A stretch of 64,000 bases of DNA from Martelella alba (GCF_005217455.1 NZ_SZPQ01000002.1:310001-374000); one strand, 5' to 3'. Counted from the first letter of the stretch, positions 31,596 through 41,621 are shown. Notes: generated by a model not told the origin, from the sequence alone. Numbers and translations: made by a program.

Positions 31596-31909
31596 TACCC
31601 TCTTTTAGGTGTTCCAACCGCCATACCCTTCATCACTGGCGCAAGAGTGTTCCAGAGCGAAAGACCGCCATCATCGAAAAGTGGGATGGGATTCGCCCAG
31701 GAGCGGGTGAGAGTAGTGTGGGTTCCCTCCAACACGGCTAGGCTGTCGCCGCGGGCGGTACGCTGTCGTTGAAAATGGTGTTGAATTGAGAAGCCGCGCT
31801 GATCGCGCGCCACCCAACAATAAAACACGCCTCCCGATAAAACCTGAAACAAACCAAAAATAGGCAAAATAAGCATTAAGCCGATAAAAACATCAATTGG
31901 GTTAAACAT
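31596..31909 (-). pseudogene. 5' remnant of a second chemoreceptor gene
   Basis: A 104-codon frame starts MFNPIDVFIGLMLILPIFGLFQ and continues with ARDQ, then QRQR and AVLEGTHTTLTRS. It follows the N end of Tar-type receptors position by position (MFN-I start, TM1, a FWAFRD-like turn, AVML-type helix, ASTALNKAG-like helix), then degenerates. No HAMP or signalling domain follows, because the intact receptor begins where it ends. It therefore looks like the front of a tandem receptor whose rear was deleted. It could still make a small membrane protein. Confidence 0.65.
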
Positions 31910-31940
31910 GCCTGAATTCCCACCTCACCACGTGTTAGTT

Positions 31941-31967
31941 CTATCGGCAGGCGTCGGGCAAACTTTA
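31941..31967 (-). promoter_or_regulatory. Sigma-28 (FliA) promoter of the chemoreceptor-cheRBYZ unit
   Basis: On the - strand TAAAGTTT, 11 bases, GCCGATAG: 15 of 16 consensus positions with exact spacing, the best sigma-28 site in the window. It lies 32 bases upstream of the receptor remnant and drives remnant, receptor, cheR, cheB, cheY and cheZ. Confidence 0.92.
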
Positions 31968-32031
31968 TCGGTAAAGCGTAAAATAACCGGACGGACGGAA
32001 AGCAACCCGCCTTGTCCGTCCGGATGCGGCC

Positions 32032-32529
32032 TCAGCCCACCGTGGCGCTGTCCACCAGCGCCATTTCTTCGCTATTGAGCAAACGTTCGATGTCCACCAG
32101 GATCAGCATACGTTCGCCAAGGGATCCCAGACCGGTAAGATATTCCGTGGACAACGTCACGGCGAATTCCGGCGCCGGCCGAATTTGCTCGGCCGTCAGC
32201 GACAGCACGTCGGACACGCCATCCACCACGATCCCCACCACGCGTTCGCTGAGATTCAGAACAATCACCACGGTATTGTCGTTGTATTGCACATCGGTCT
32301 GGGCGAATTTGATCCGCAAATCAAGAATCGGCACGATCACACCGCGCAGATTGGTTACCCCCTTGATAAAGGCCGGCGTATTGGCTATCCGGGTGACCTG
32401 ATCATAACCGCGGATTTCCTGGACCTTCAGTATATCAATGCCATATTCTTCATCACCCAAGGTAAAGATCAGGAACTCCTGACCTACGGTTTCCCCTGTC
32501 ATTTCGGTGACATTTGCGAGTCCTGCCAT
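32032..32529 (-). CDS. cheW: CheW receptor-kinase coupling protein
   Basis: CheW couples receptors to CheA. 165 residues from ATG 32529 ([10 protein letters not shown]), aligned with E. coli MTGMTNV and preceded by AGGTG. The body ([59 protein letters not shown]) is nearly identical to E. coli. It lies 37 bases after cheA. Confidence 0.98.
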   Translation of the reverse strand: MAGLANVTEMTGETVGQEFLIFTLGDEEYGIDILKVQEIRGYDQVTRIANTPAFIKGVTNLRGVIVPILDLRIKFAQTDVQYNDNTVVIVLNLSERVVGIVVDGVSDVLSLTAEQIRPAPEFAVTLSTEYLTGLGSLGERMLILVDIERLLNSEEMALVDSATVG

Positions 32530-32566
32530 GGTTTTCACCTTTTAATAAGTCGACTAATATTTGGAA

Positions 32567-34627
32567 TTAAGCGGCACCAGCCATGTTTTTCTTACGGTTC
32601 AGCGCCTGAAGCGCGGAAACGTCGATAATCAATGCCACGCTGCCGTCGCCAAGAATGGTGGCGGCGGAGATGCCAGGCACCTTGCGATAATTGCTTTCGA
32701 GATTTTTCACTACCACCTGATGCTGGCCTATCAGTTGATCGACGAGCAACGCATAACGGCGGCCGGCGCTTTGCAGTATCACGACAATGCCCTCGGTGGG
32801 GTCGGTTTTGGCCCCGGCCACATCAAACAACTGATGAAGTTCCACCAGCGGCAGGTATTCGCCCCGTACCTGCAAGACCTGTTCGTCCCCGGCCAGCGGA
32901 TGAAGATCTTCCGCCTGCGGCTGCAATGATTCCATCACGGTATTGAGGGGCAAGATAAACACGTCCTCGTTCACCCTGACCGACATCCCATCAAGAATGG
33001 CCAGCGTCAGCGGCAACATGATCCGAATGGTGGTGCCCCGCCCGGATTGGGACAAAATATCCACATGGCCGCCCATGGCCTGGATATTGCGTTTGACCAC
33101 ATCCATGCCGACGCCGCGACCCGAGACGTCGGTCACCTGCTCGGCGGTGGAGAAACCCGGCGCGAAGATCAGCATATTCACCTCTTCGTCGGTCATGCCG
33201 TCGCTTACCGCCAGTCCCTGAGACTGCGCCTTGGCCAAAATCTTGGCGCGATTAAGCCCGGCCCCGTCGTCGATGACTTCAATGCAAATATTGCCGCCTT
33301 GGTGTTCAGCCCGCAGCAACAGGTTGCCGATGGGCGCCTTGCCCGCCGCCTGGCGAATATCCGGCGGCTCGATGCCGTGATCCAGACTATTGCGCACCAG
33401 ATGGGTCAAGGGATCGATGATTCGCTCGATTAAGCTTTTGTCCAATTCAGTGGAACTGCCTTCCAACGTCAGTTGCACCTGTTTGTTCAGCTTGGCGGCC
33501 AGATCGCGCACCAGACGGGGAAAACGGCTGAACACATATTCCATCGGCATCATCCGGATCGACATCACCGATTCCTGCAAATCGCGGGCATTGCGCTCCA
33601 ACTGTCCCATGCTATTGAGCAAATCGCTGTGCTGCGCCGGGTCGAGAGTACCGGTGCGTTGAGCGATCATCGACTGGGTGATGACCAGCTCGCCGACCAG
33701 ATTGATCAACTGATCGACCTTTTCCACCGCGACACGGATACTGGATTCGGTGGGTTTGGCGCGCGCCGCGGCGGCCCCCGCCATGTCCCGTCCTTCCGAA
33801 CCGCCCGCCGGACTTTTTTTAACCACTTCCAGGTGCGGTTGGCTATCTTGGGGCGATGTGGCAGGGGCGGACTGATTGGCCGGGATGCCGGCGGCGCCCT
33901 CGCCGGAAGGGGTTTTATCCCCGGAGCCAACCGGTTCTGACACCGGGTCGAAATGAATTTGTCCGGCGTCCAGGACGAAACACAGTACCGCGCAAATATC
34001 GTCCTCGCTCACTGTGGTGCGTAATTTCGCCACCACGTCATCGCCGGTCTGGTCGTGTTCCAGTACGGTGCCGAGATTGGCCAGCTCTTCGAGCATCAAT
34101 GACGCCTCGCCCTCATGCAGGCCGCTTAGGTGGATGACCCGTACTGTTTCGGCTGATTTGGCCTGCGCGGGAGCGGACGGGGGAGCGGCATTGACCGCGG
34201 AACCCGCGTCGGCTGCCGTTTGCGGCGCGGCGCCTTTGGCTTCCAGCGCCAACTGACGCAACGCGGCGCAAATATACTCAAAACTCGCCGCATCCGGCTC
34301 CTGGGCCGTTTTGTAGGCATCCAATTGATCCTGCATGATGTCTTTGGTTTCCAAAAAGAGGTTGACGATTGCGGTGCTAAGAGACATTTCCCCCCGCCGC
34401 GCCTCATCCAGCAGGTTCTCCAGCAAATGGGTCGTTTCCTGCAGTACGGTGAAACCGAAGGTACCGGCCCCGCCTTTGATGGAATGCGCCGCGCGGAAGA
34501 TTGCATTGAGCTGTTCATTGTCCGGATGTTCCGGATCCAACATCAGCAGATGCTGCTCCATGTCCGCCAGCAATTCGGCAGCCTCATCAAAAAAGGTCTG
34601 GTAAAATGCGCTGATATCCATGCTCAT
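32567..34627 (-). CDS. cheA: CheA chemotaxis histidine kinase
   Basis: CheA autophosphorylates in response to receptors and feeds CheY and CheB. 686 residues from ATG 34627 (MSMDISAFYQTFFDEA), preceded by AGGGG. Domains in order: Hpt with His48 (RAAHSIKGGAGTFG), CheY/CheB-binding P2 after a Pro/Ala linker, dimerisation, HATPase with N box (HLVRNSLDHGIE) and G boxes (DDGAGLNRAKI, GRGVGMDVVKRNI), and a CheW-like C domain. Last but one gene of motABcheAW. Confidence 0.98.
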   Translation of the reverse strand: MSMDISAFYQTFFDEAAELLADMEQHLLMLDPEHPDNEQLNAIFRAAHSIKGGAGTFGFTVLQETTHLLENLLDEARRGEMSLSTAIVNLFLETKDIMQDQLDAYKTAQEPDAASFEYICAALRQLALEAKGAAPQTAADAGSAVNAAPPSAPAQAKSAETVRVIHLSGLHEGEASLMLEELANLGTVLEHDQTGDDVVAKLRTTVSEDDICAVLCFVLDAGQIHFDPVSEPVGSGDKTPSGEGAAGIPANQSAPATSPQDSQPHLEVVKKSPAGGSEGRDMAGAAAARAKPTESSIRVAVEKVDQLINLVGELVITQSMIAQRTGTLDPAQHSDLLNSMGQLERNARDLQESVMSIRMMPMEYVFSRFPRLVRDLAAKLNKQVQLTLEGSSTELDKSLIERIIDPLTHLVRNSLDHGIEPPDIRQAAGKAPIGNLLLRAEHQGGNICIEVIDDGAGLNRAKILAKAQSQGLAVSDGMTDEEVNMLIFAPGFSTAEQVTDVSGRGVGMDVVKRNIQAMGGHVDILSQSGRGTTIRIMLPLTLAILDGMSVRVNEDVFILPLNTVMESLQPQAEDLHPLAGDEQVLQVRGEYLPLVELHQLFDVAGAKTDPTEGIVVILQSAGRRYALLVDQLIGQHQVVVKNLESNYRKVPGISAATILGDGSVALIIDVSALQALNRKKNMAGAA

Positions 34628-34645
34628 AAAATTACCCCTGCTCAA

Positions 34646-36217
34646 TCACATTCGTTTGACGACGAGGTCTGGCGCTAAAGACCATCCGCCCCGTCCCGGC
34701 AGCGGCGACAAGAACGTCGTATGTTCGGGACCGGCGTGGCGCGCCGGGATAACCGTCCGCGCATCCGGCGCCGGCGGAATAGCCGTCGATATGCCGCTCC
34801 GGCGCCGCCCCGCGCCGGCGGATGGGGCCTGGGGCGGATTTGCCGCCGGCAACGGCGTCGTGTTACCGGCCGGCGCCGCGCTGGAAGGCTTCGCCCCACC
34901 CGTTACGGGCGCGGCGGTCGGCGACGTAACCGCGCCGGCGGCCGGTTTGGACACTGCCCCACCCGTTGCGGGCGCGGCGGTCGGCGGCGGCGTAACCGCG
35001 CCGGCGGCCGGTTTGGACGCTGCCCCGTCCGTTGCGGGCGCGGCGGTCGGCGACGTAACCACGCCGGCGGCCGGTTTGGACGCTGCCCCACCCGTTGCGG
35101 GCGCGGCGGTCGGCGATAGGGATGTCGGTGATGCCGCGCTGCCCGGCGTGGCCGTTGGGGATACGACTGAGGCCGGGGGCGTCGCAGGCGCCGCGCCGCC
35201 CGGCCCGGCGGCGGTCGTCGCATTGCCCGTCACCGCCGCTGGCGAAGACGGGGGGTTAGCAGGGGCGCTCGCGGCGGCCGCGCCGCCCGACGCGGATGGC
35301 GCCGCGCTGTCACCATGAGCGCGCGCCGCCTGGTTGAAGGCCGGCTGTTGCGACAAATCCCCCGAGTGGTTCACCACCACATTGGGGTTGACGGCGTTTT
35401 CGTGTTCGATCATCTCTTCCGTTTGCCGATTCAATACCAACAGACTGATGCGCCGGTTAATGGCGGCATCCGGCTGCTGCGGCACCAGGCTCATGGTGGC
35501 GGCCATCCCCACTACCCTTAACACTTTTCCTTCCGCCAGACCGCCACTGATAAGCTCACGCCGGGAGGCGTTGGCGCGATCCGCCGACAGTTCCCAGTTA
35601 CTGTAACCCCGTCCGCCATTGACGTAGGGGACGGAATCGGTGTGGCCGGAAATACTGATTTTATTGGGGATATCATTCAAGATCGGCGCAATGCCCCGCA
35701 GAACATCCCGCATATAGGGTTCGACCAGCGCGCTGCCGGTTTCGAACATCGGCCGGTTCTGACTGTCGAGGATCTGGATCTGCAATCCTTCCGAGACCAG
35801 ATTAATCAGCAATTGCGGACGCAGCACCCGTAACCGCGGGTCGGATTCGATCAATTGGTCGAGCCGTTCGCGCAGTTGGTTTAGGCGTTTCCTTTCCAGC
35901 TTATCCCCATCCTGATTGATGCTTTTATGCACATCGCCCATTTGCCGGGTGGGATCATCGCCGCCGCCGGGAATGGGACTGCTGTCGTCGCTGCTGCGCG
36001 CCCCTCCGGTCAGGGCGACATCCAAGGGGGTACGGAAATACTCGGCGATGGTGGTCAGTTCCTGGGGACTGGCGATGGACAACAGCCACATCACCAGAAA
36101 AAACGCCATCATCGCCGTCATGAAATCCGCATAGGCGATTTTCCATGCGCCGCCGTGTCCGGAATGGTTCTTTCCTCCCCGGCGCTTGCGCACCACCACT
36201 ACCGGCTGATTTTTCAT
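34646..36217 (-). CDS. motB: MotB stator protein with long repeat-bearing tail
   Basis: MotB anchors the MotA-MotB stator to peptidoglycan and carries the proton-binding Asp. Asp31 ([18 protein letters not shown]) and the OmpA-like peptidoglycan domain ([14 protein letters not shown]...[11 protein letters not shown], near residues 188-215; [14 protein letters not shown]) are normal. The protein is 523 residues against 308 in E. coli: after about residue 285 comes a 240-residue Ala/Pro/Thr/Gly tail with a tandem repeat of 21-22 residues (core [16 protein letters not shown]). The final stretch, ending [12 protein letters not shown], is unlike known MotB. Start overlaps motA by four bases. Confidence 0.95.
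   Translation of the reverse strand: MKNQPVVVVRKRRGGKNHSGHGGAWKIAYADFMTAMMAFFLVMWLLSIASPQELTTIAEYFRTPLDVALTGGARSSDDSSPIPGGGDDPTRQMGDVHKSINQDGDKLERKRLNQLRERLDQLIESDPRLRVLRPQLLINLVSEGLQIQILDSQNRPMFETGSALVEPYMRDVLRGIAPILNDIPNKISISGHTDSVPYVNGGRGYSNWELSADRANASRRELISGGLAEGKVLRVVGMAATMSLVPQQPDAAINRRISLLVLNRQTEEMIEHENAVNPNVVVNHSGDLSQQPAFNQAARAHGDSAAPSASGGAAAASAPANPPSSPAAVTGNATTAAGPGGAAPATPPASVVSPTATPGSAASPTSLSPTAAPATGGAASKPAAGVVTSPTAAPATDGAASKPAAGAVTPPPTAAPATGGAVSKPAAGAVTSPTAAPVTGGAKPSSAAPAGNTTPLPAANPPQAPSAGAGRRRSGISTAIPPAPDARTVIPARHAGPEHTTFLSPLPGRGGWSLAPDLVVKRM
34906..35120 (-). repeat. 63/66/63-bp tandem repeat inside motB
   Basis: Units begin CGGGCGCGGCGGTCGGCG at 34906, 34969 and 35035, with a fourth partial unit from 35098. 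Lengths are 63, 66 and 63 bases, all multiples of three, and sequence identity between units is very high, a sign of recent duplication. They encode the Ala/Pro-rich repeat at about MotB residues 366-437. Confidence 0.9.
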
Positions 36218-37101
36218 GCATCCTCTTCCGCCGGTTTACGTACCGATTCCCGGGTGCGCCTTACATGCTCCTCAAGCTCGCTAAACGACGGCCGTTCGGC
36301 GGAATACAGGGTCTTTCGACCGAATTCCACCGCTATCTGCGGTGCGTAGCCGTGGATGTTCGACAGCAGTGTGATTTTGATGCACTGCATCATCTTGGTG
36401 GTTTCGGCGCGTTTTTGCCGCAATAGCGAGGCCAAAGGCGTAATAAAACCGTAGGAAATCAGAATACCCAGAAACGTACCGACCATGGCCTGGGCTATCA
36501 GCGCGCCGAGTTCTATAGCCGAGCGATCCGCCGACGCCAGGGCATGCACGACGCCCAGCACGGCGGCCACAATGCCAAACGCCGGCAATGAATCCCCCAC
36601 CTGCGCCAGACTGCTGGCCGGCACTTCGCATTCGTTCTCATAGGTTTCGATTTCCTCGTCCATTAACGATTCGATCTCGAAAGCATTCATGTTGCCGCCT
36701 ATCATCAGGCGCAGATAATCGGTAAGAAAATCCACCAGCAGGTCGTCCGCCAGGATCTGGGGATAGTACAAAAAGATCTCGCTTTCCTGAGGGCGATCAA
36801 TATCGAATTCCAGCGAAAGCATGCCCTGCTGGCGTGACTTGGCCATCAGGCGAAACAACAGCGCCATCAGGTCCATGTACAGGGATTTGGTGTATTTGGA
36901 ACGACGAAAAAGCAAAGGGAAGGCATGTAGCGTGGACTTAATGGCCTTGCCGTTGTTACCGACGACAAAAGCGCCGATACCCGAACCGGCGATAATTAAC
37001 AATTCGGAGGGCTGGTAAAGCGCGCCCAAATGTCCCCCTACCAGCAGATAACCACCAAACACCGCGGTAATGACGACAAAATAACCCAATATGACTAACA
37101 C
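36214..37101 (-). CDS. motA: MotA stator proton-channel protein
   Basis: MotA is the pentameric stator subunit that pushes FliG. 295 residues from the GTG at 37101 ([21 protein letters not shown]); E. coli MotA also starts with GTG, reads MLILLGYLVV and is 295 long, and a GGGGGATCG ribosome site precedes it, so the ATG-like start at 37140 is rejected. Four TM segments, cytoplasmic loop with the charged motor-interface residues ([20 protein letters not shown]), and the channel prolines in [12 protein letters not shown] and YGFITPLAS. Confidence 0.97.
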   Translation of the reverse strand: MLVILGYFVVITAVFGGYLLVGGHLGALYQPSELLIIAGSGIGAFVVGNNGKAIKSTLHAFPLLFRRSKYTKSLYMDLMALLFRLMAKSRQQGMLSLEFDIDRPQESEIFLYYPQILADDLLVDFLTDYLRLMIGGNMNAFEIESLMDEEIETYENECEVPASSLAQVGDSLPAFGIVAAVLGVVHALASADRSAIELGALIAQAMVGTFLGILISYGFITPLASLLRQKRAETTKMMQCIKITLLSNIHGYAPQIAVEFGRKTLYSAERPSFSELEEHVRRTRESVRKPAEEDA

Positions 37102-37232
37102 GTCCGATCCCCCGGTAAAAAACTGCCGGCTAACACGCAATCGGTTAAGCGGAATCCTCGGACGGTTGCCGAGGCGCTGAAACCGCCCTGGCGCCGCCGG
37201 AAAAATTCACATTCCGGGGAGTCGCTATCCTC

Positions 37233-37814
37233 TCAGACCGCGCGTTTTGCCGGTTCATCCAGCAACTTGGGAGTCATATCGGCCGTTTCCGGCAAAAGTT
37301 TACGTCTTTTTACCGCTCGCGAGGGCGGCTGGCACAAACTACACACAAAACCTTGCGCCGGTTGGTGGGCATAAGTGATGAAATGTCCGTGGCAATGGCT
37401 GCACGGCGTCAATTGCAGCATACCGCTGTCAACGAAACGAACCAGTGTCCAGGCACGGGTAAGCGCCAGTAGCGGCGTTTCTCCGTCTTGCTGCGGACAC
37501 TGTTCGAGATACAACCGGTACGCGCCGATAACCGCCTCGACGCCGACGGATTGTCCGTTTTGCACCAAAACCTGGTAGATATTATAAAACATGGAAGAGT
37601 GGATATTCTGCTCCCAGGTCATGAACCAGTCGGTGGAAAAAGGCAGCATGCCTTTGGGCGGCGGACTGCCGCGCAATTCTTTGTAGAGCTTGATAAGCCG
37701 GCCACGGCTAAGCTGCGTTTCGCTTTCCAGCATTTGCAATCTTGCCCCCAGAGAGATCAACTCCATCGCAAGCTGGATATCCTTCGCTTCCTGGACAATA
37801 CTTTTCTCGGCCAT
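37233..37814 (-). CDS. flhC: FlhC flagellar master regulator subunit
   Basis: FlhC with FlhD forms the FlhD4C2 activator of class 2 flagellar genes. 193 residues from ATG 37814 ([20 protein letters not shown]). The zinc-binding cysteines are present ([28 protein letters not shown]). It starts two bases after the flhD stop and is almost identical in pattern to E. coli FlhC in the first 90 residues. Confidence 0.98.
   Translation of the reverse strand: MAEKSIVQEAKDIQLAMELISLGARLQMLESETQLSRGRLIKLYKELRGSPPPKGMLPFSTDWFMTWEQNIHSSMFYNIYQVLVQNGQSVGVEAVIGAYRLYLEQCPQQDGETPLLALTRAWTLVRFVDSGMLQLTPCSHCHGHFITYAHQPAQGFVCSLCQPPSRAVKRRKLLPETADMTPKLLDEPAKRAV
37276..37302 (-). promoter_or_regulatory. Sigma-28 (FliA) promoter of motAB-cheAW, inside flhC
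   Basis: On the - strand TAAACTTT, 11 bases, GCCGATAT: 14 of 16 positions with exact spacing. It lies within the last codons of flhC, 175 bases before the motA start. The 131 bases between flhC and motA hold no better match but do hold two stems (37156-37174 and 37197-37217) that may end the flhDC message. Confidence 0.85.
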
Positions 37815-37816
37815 CA

Positions 37817-38167
37817 CTAAGCCCTTTTTTTCGGCAAATGACTTTCTTTCGACGCCAAACGTTCTTGTAACTGACTTGATAACAAAATACCCGTGTGAAT
37901 TTGTTGTAATTCATCAACCCGTGAATCCTGCGTCAATTGCGTTATGGTTTGATGATCATTGAAGCGGAACAAGCAAAGTAACTGATTCGTTTCAGCCAAT
38001 TTAACCATTTGTGGCAGCGTCAGGTTCATTAAAACATCGGCCATTGTTTCATCTATGCCCAATCGGAACATAGCTGATGCTTTTTCTTGATTGATTAGTC
38101 TCTGAGCTAATAAAAGATATGATAAATTTATATCGTAAACATGCTTGCGTATTTCACTCGTATTCAT
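37817..38167 (-). CDS. flhD: FlhD flagellar master regulator subunit
   Basis: FlhD partners FlhC; together they recruit RNA polymerase to class 2 flagellar promoters. 116 residues, typical length, starting [38 protein letters not shown] as in enterics. It opens the whole - strand motility block, with a long AT-rich regulatory region upstream. Confidence 0.98.
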   Translation of the reverse strand: MNTSEIRKHVYDINLSYLLLAQRLINQEKASAMFRLGIDETMADVLMNLTLPQMVKLAETNQLLCLFRFNDHQTITQLTQDSRVDELQQIHTGILLSSQLQERLASKESHLPKKRA

Positions 38168-38410
38168 TTTCCCATCCCTCTAGACTATGTTTAATAACAT
38201 AACTTGGGTGATAATAAATATCGCCCGGTATCCGGGGATTCTTCCCCTGGGTGGCTAATGAAAATCAGCGGTACCAGACAATGATATAAATATCCGGTGT
38301 TTTAGGCGGCCAGTTCATAAACTCAAGCCATCAAAACATTCCCGAATAAGTCTACTCACAATCATCCTGGTTCATTAGGGGTTCTTCCCTGAAACATTTT
38401 TACAAATTAG

Positions 38411-38425
38411 TGAGATTATTCCTAA
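38411..38425 (-). promoter_or_regulatory. RcsAB box in the flhDC leader
   Basis: On the - strand TTAGGAATAATCTCA. The E. coli flhDC RcsAB box is TAGGAAAAATCTTA; 12 of 14 bases agree. It is 244 bases upstream of flhD and downstream of the CRP site. RcsB-RcsA binding there represses flhDC in enterics; rcsA itself lies 4.5 kb away in this window. Confidence 0.75.
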
Positions 38426-38493
38426 TAGCGCCGCAACTCTAACGCTGAATCTGTCGTTCATACAATCTACCCCCCAGCAAATTTTAGATAAAG

Positions 38494-38509
38494 TGTGATC
38501 TATATCACA
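38494..38509 (-). promoter_or_regulatory. CRP-cAMP site upstream of flhDC
   Basis: TGTGATCTATATCACA is a perfect TGTGA-N6-TCACA palindrome. It lies about 70-85 bases upstream of the RcsAB box, the same relative layout as in the E. coli flhDC promoter, where CRP activates from near -71. Confidence 0.9.
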
Positions 38510-39408
38510 GAAAACGAGTTTACTTGATCAGAATTGCTACTGGTCAGATCTGTTACATGAGCAAAAAACCACCAAAATGCGTGTATTAATGATAACTGTT
38601 CTCATTTGACACTCAATAACCAGCGAATTATCCTGATTAGCCATCAAATGACAGAATATCGTTCGATTAAGCAAATTATCGGCCTAAAATATGTTATTAA
38701 AATAATTTTATCGGTATAAATTCTGTTTTTAACGATTTTCCACGGTAGATACATCAATAACATTCTGGAAACATCTTCAGCGCCGAGAGAAAAGTTCTCA
38801 TCGCGCCGCTGCCGATTTTTTAAGCTTTTCACCACAAAAGGTTAAGAGTGTTCATCACATTTCATTATGTCGAAAACAAAGGTAAGACTTTGTGAAAGGA
38901 TGGCGGAGACGCAAAAAACCCCACAGCTGAATTAGCTATGTAAGCAATCTATCGACCCCAAAAATCAAAACTTGAGTCAAAAATTGATCAATATTTTAGC
39001 AGTACAAGGTGGGAAGCTTTATTTTCGCTTACTTTTATACCAGTATTCCGATTCGGTCATGGTAAAGCGCCACGGCATAATGCAAGAAAAAGGCCATCGT
39101 TTCGACGAAATAAAAAGATATGGATTTTTATGCTATGGGAGACGACGCAGAGGTCGATGACAGGCCGACAACCAGCAATAACAATCAGTTAACCTAAGAT
39201 GAAGCCGCAGGCCTTTGGTGAGAGTCGGGATGTCTCCCGTGCCTCCCCAGGCACATGGATAACCCTGTGACTGGGGCGGGCAAATATAACCAACAACGAG
39301 GCGACGTGAAGCATGACGAGTACAACACGCTTGCCGCCTTCGGCGGTCCCTGGTCCCGTCAGGCGACGGGCATGGGCATATGGACGGCCTCGGCCGATGC
39401 GCCAACGC
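38510..39408. other. Gene-free stretch between flhDC control region and otsA
   Basis: No convincing protein gene is seen. 38510-39170 is AT-rich and may carry further flhDC regulation. 39226-39370 is GC-richer and holds four consecutive stems: 39226-39239 (CGGGA/TCCCG), 39245-39276 (CCCCAG/CTGGGG with inner CACA/TGTG and GG/CC), 39334-39346 (CCGCC/GGCGG) and 39355-39370 (CCCGTC/GACGGG). This pattern suggests a structured RNA or the relic of a mobile element; no uspC-like gene is present here. Confidence 0.5.
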
Positions 39409-40836
39409 TCAAGCGGGTTTGGATAATGGCGCGCGGGCGGCGATGCGGGCGGCCGCATCATTCTCATAGTGCGCCGGAACCGCTTTAAGATCCGTTAGGA
39501 AGGACTGACGCCAATGAACGATATCGTTCTTTTTTATCACGGCAATCATTTCCTGAAAACGGGCTTTCCTTTCCGCCAAAGGCATTCTGAGCGCCTTGTC
39601 CAGCGCCGCGGCGACACTGTCGCGATCATAGGGGTTAACCAGCAGCGCGCTGGTCAGTTCATTGGCCGCGCCGGCGAAACGGGAGAGAATCAATACTCCC
39701 GGGTCGGTCGGATCCTGCGAGGCGACATACTCCTTCGCCACCAGATTCATGCCGTCGCGCAACGGAGTGACCAAGCCCACATCGCAGTGACGGAAAATCT
39801 TCATCAGCAGACTGCGCTCATAATGCTGGTTGAGGTAAAACAACGGCGTCCATTCCAGAGTGGAATAATGGCCGTTGATTCGCCCCGCCTCGGTTTCCAG
39901 TTCATGACGGATATCCTGGTAGGCCTGCACGTCCCCGCGCGAGGTGGGCGCTATCTGAAAGTAGCGTATGTTGCCGCGGTGCTGGGGATAATTTTCCAAT
40001 AAGGTTTCATAAGCCTGGAAGCGTTCCGGCAATCCCTTGGAATAATCCAGCCTATCCACGCTGATGATAAGCTGCCCATTCATCTTGTCCCGCAAATGGG
40101 CCAGTTTAGGCGGGAGATGCCCTTCCGCCAGTTTCCGGATACTGTCCGGTTCGACGCCAATGGGATAGACACGCGCTGTCACCGATTTTCCATAAGCCGA
40201 AAACCGGTCATCGTCAACTTGTTCCACGTCGGTCACCAAAGACAGATTTTCGATAAAAGCCAAACGATCGGATTCGGCTTGAAATCCAAGCAAATCATAT
40301 TCGCATAACATGGCCAGCAATTCTTTGCGCGGTGGTAGTGCATTAAAGATTTCCGATGTGGGAAAAGGAATGTGCAGGAAAAAGCCAATGCGGTTGGTTA
40401 TGCCCAATTTACGGCAGGCGGCGGCGAACGGTAATAAGTGGTAATCATGGACCCAAATAATATCATCTTTTTGAATCAGGGGTTTTAGGCGGCCTGCCAG
40501 TTTTTCATTGACATGGCAGTAGCCGTCATAGTCTTCACGTTGATATTGCACCAGATCAAGGCGATAATGGAATGCGGGCCAAATTACCGTATTGGAAAAG
40601 TTCAAGTAGTACTGGTCGTATTCGCTTTGCTTCAAACTGAATGCGGCAAAAGAAATATTATCCTGTTGATGCTTTTCCAATGGTAATTCTTCTTCGTTGA
40701 TCTTCCCGTTCCAGCCGAACCATAGACCGCCCGCGTCTTTCAACGAATCCATGATGCCGACGGCCAATCCGCCGGCGCTTTCTTTTTTACCTTCCGTGGC
40801 CGCAATACGATTCGAAACGACAACTAAGCGACTCAT
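39409..40836 (-). CDS. otsA: OtsA trehalose-6-phosphate synthase
   Basis: OtsA joins UDP-glucose and glucose-6-phosphate to trehalose-6-phosphate, the first step of osmoprotective trehalose synthesis. 475 residues, GT20 family: N-terminal LVVVSNRIA and [10 protein letters not shown] loops, [25 protein letters not shown], and C-terminal [18 protein letters not shown] and [13 protein letters not shown]. It overlaps the otsB stop by four bases; as in E. coli, otsBA is next to flhDC. Confidence 0.98.
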   Translation of the reverse strand: MSRLVVVSNRIAATEGKKESAGGLAVGIMDSLKDAGGLWFGWNGKINEEELPLEKHQQDNISFAAFSLKQSEYDQYYLNFSNTVIWPAFHYRLDLVQYQREDYDGYCHVNEKLAGRLKPLIQKDDIIWVHDYHLLPFAAACRKLGITNRIGFFLHIPFPTSEIFNALPPRKELLAMLCEYDLLGFQAESDRLAFIENLSLVTDVEQVDDDRFSAYGKSVTARVYPIGVEPDSIRKLAEGHLPPKLAHLRDKMNGQLIISVDRLDYSKGLPERFQAYETLLENYPQHRGNIRYFQIAPTSRGDVQAYQDIRHELETEAGRINGHYSTLEWTPLFYLNQHYERSLLMKIFRHCDVGLVTPLRDGMNLVAKEYVASQDPTDPGVLILSRFAGAANELTSALLVNPYDRDSVAAALDKALRMPLAERKARFQEMIAVIKKNDIVHWRQSFLTDLKAVPAHYENDAAARIAARAPLSKPA

Positions 40837-41621
40837 AAATCCTCCCCAACTGAGATTATGGTTTTAATAGAATGATTCTCTTGTTGTTTTGCCAATGACA
40901 CTAGCCAAAGATGTACCTTGTCCACACCATCCAGACGAAAACGGGCGGCGGTTTTTCCCGGTCCGACTTTGATGGAAAGGCCGCCCAACGCATTGACGCA
41001 TTCAAATCCCGCCTCATCGGTCAAATCATCGCCGATAAACAACGGCGTTTTGCCGACAAAAGGCCGCTCATGCATAAAGGCATCAATAGCGGCGCCTTTA
41101 TCCGCGCCGCGGGGTTTGAGTTCGAACACACACTTCCCAGGCTGAATAGCCAATTCCGGATAACGTTGTAGTAAAGACATGGACAGCGCTTCTATCTGAT
41201 CTTTGAACCGTTCCGCCTGTCGATAATGCAGCGCGTACGCCATGCCTTTTTCCTCTACATGGCAACCGGGAAACGCCGTTAAAGCCCGACGCAATTCAGA
41301 GCCGACCGCCGAAATAAGCGTCGGCGACAGCTCGATTCGGTGAATTTTTCCCGTTGCATCCCGACGTTCCGCCCCATGCACGCCGGCCGCGGGGCAGGAC
41401 AAAGGGGCGGTCAGCGCGTCGAGTTCACTGAGCGGACGACCGGATATCAGGGCCAGCGCGCCGCCCGTGGCCGAAAAAATGACGGCGAGAGCCTGCTTGA
41501 TATTATCGGGGATGGACACCCATTCGGGTCGTTTTTCAATAGCGGCCAATGTGCCGTCCAAATCAAAGAAGAATGCGGATGAATGCAAGGAGACCGGGGG
41601 TATTGCTTCGCTATCAGTCAT
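40833..41621 (-). CDS. otsB: OtsB trehalose-6-phosphate phosphatase
   Basis: OtsB removes phosphate from trehalose-6-phosphate. 262 residues from ATG 41621 (MTDSEAIPPVS); the alternative at 41636 lacks support. HAD-type motifs: FFDLDGTLA near residue 22, ALISGRPLSEL, GVHGAERRD, then LFIGDDLTDEAGFECVN. First gene of otsBA. E. coli otsBA depends on sigma-S; no promoter is claimed here. Confidence 0.96.
   Translation of the reverse strand: MTDSEAIPPVSLHSSAFFFDLDGTLAAIEKRPEWVSIPDNIKQALAVIFSATGGALALISGRPLSELDALTAPLSCPAAGVHGAERRDATGKIHRIELSPTLISAVGSELRRALTAFPGCHVEEKGMAYALHYRQAERFKDQIEALSMSLLQRYPELAIQPGKCVFELKPRGADKGAAIDAFMHERPFVGKTPLFIGDDLTDEAGFECVNALGGLSIKVGPGKTAARFRLDGVDKVHLWLVSLAKQQENHSIKTIISVGEDL

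Noticed and set aside
38644-38835. 63-codon - strand frame upstream of flhD
   Set aside because: No ribosome site, no recognisable motif, and it overlaps the AT-rich flhDC control region.
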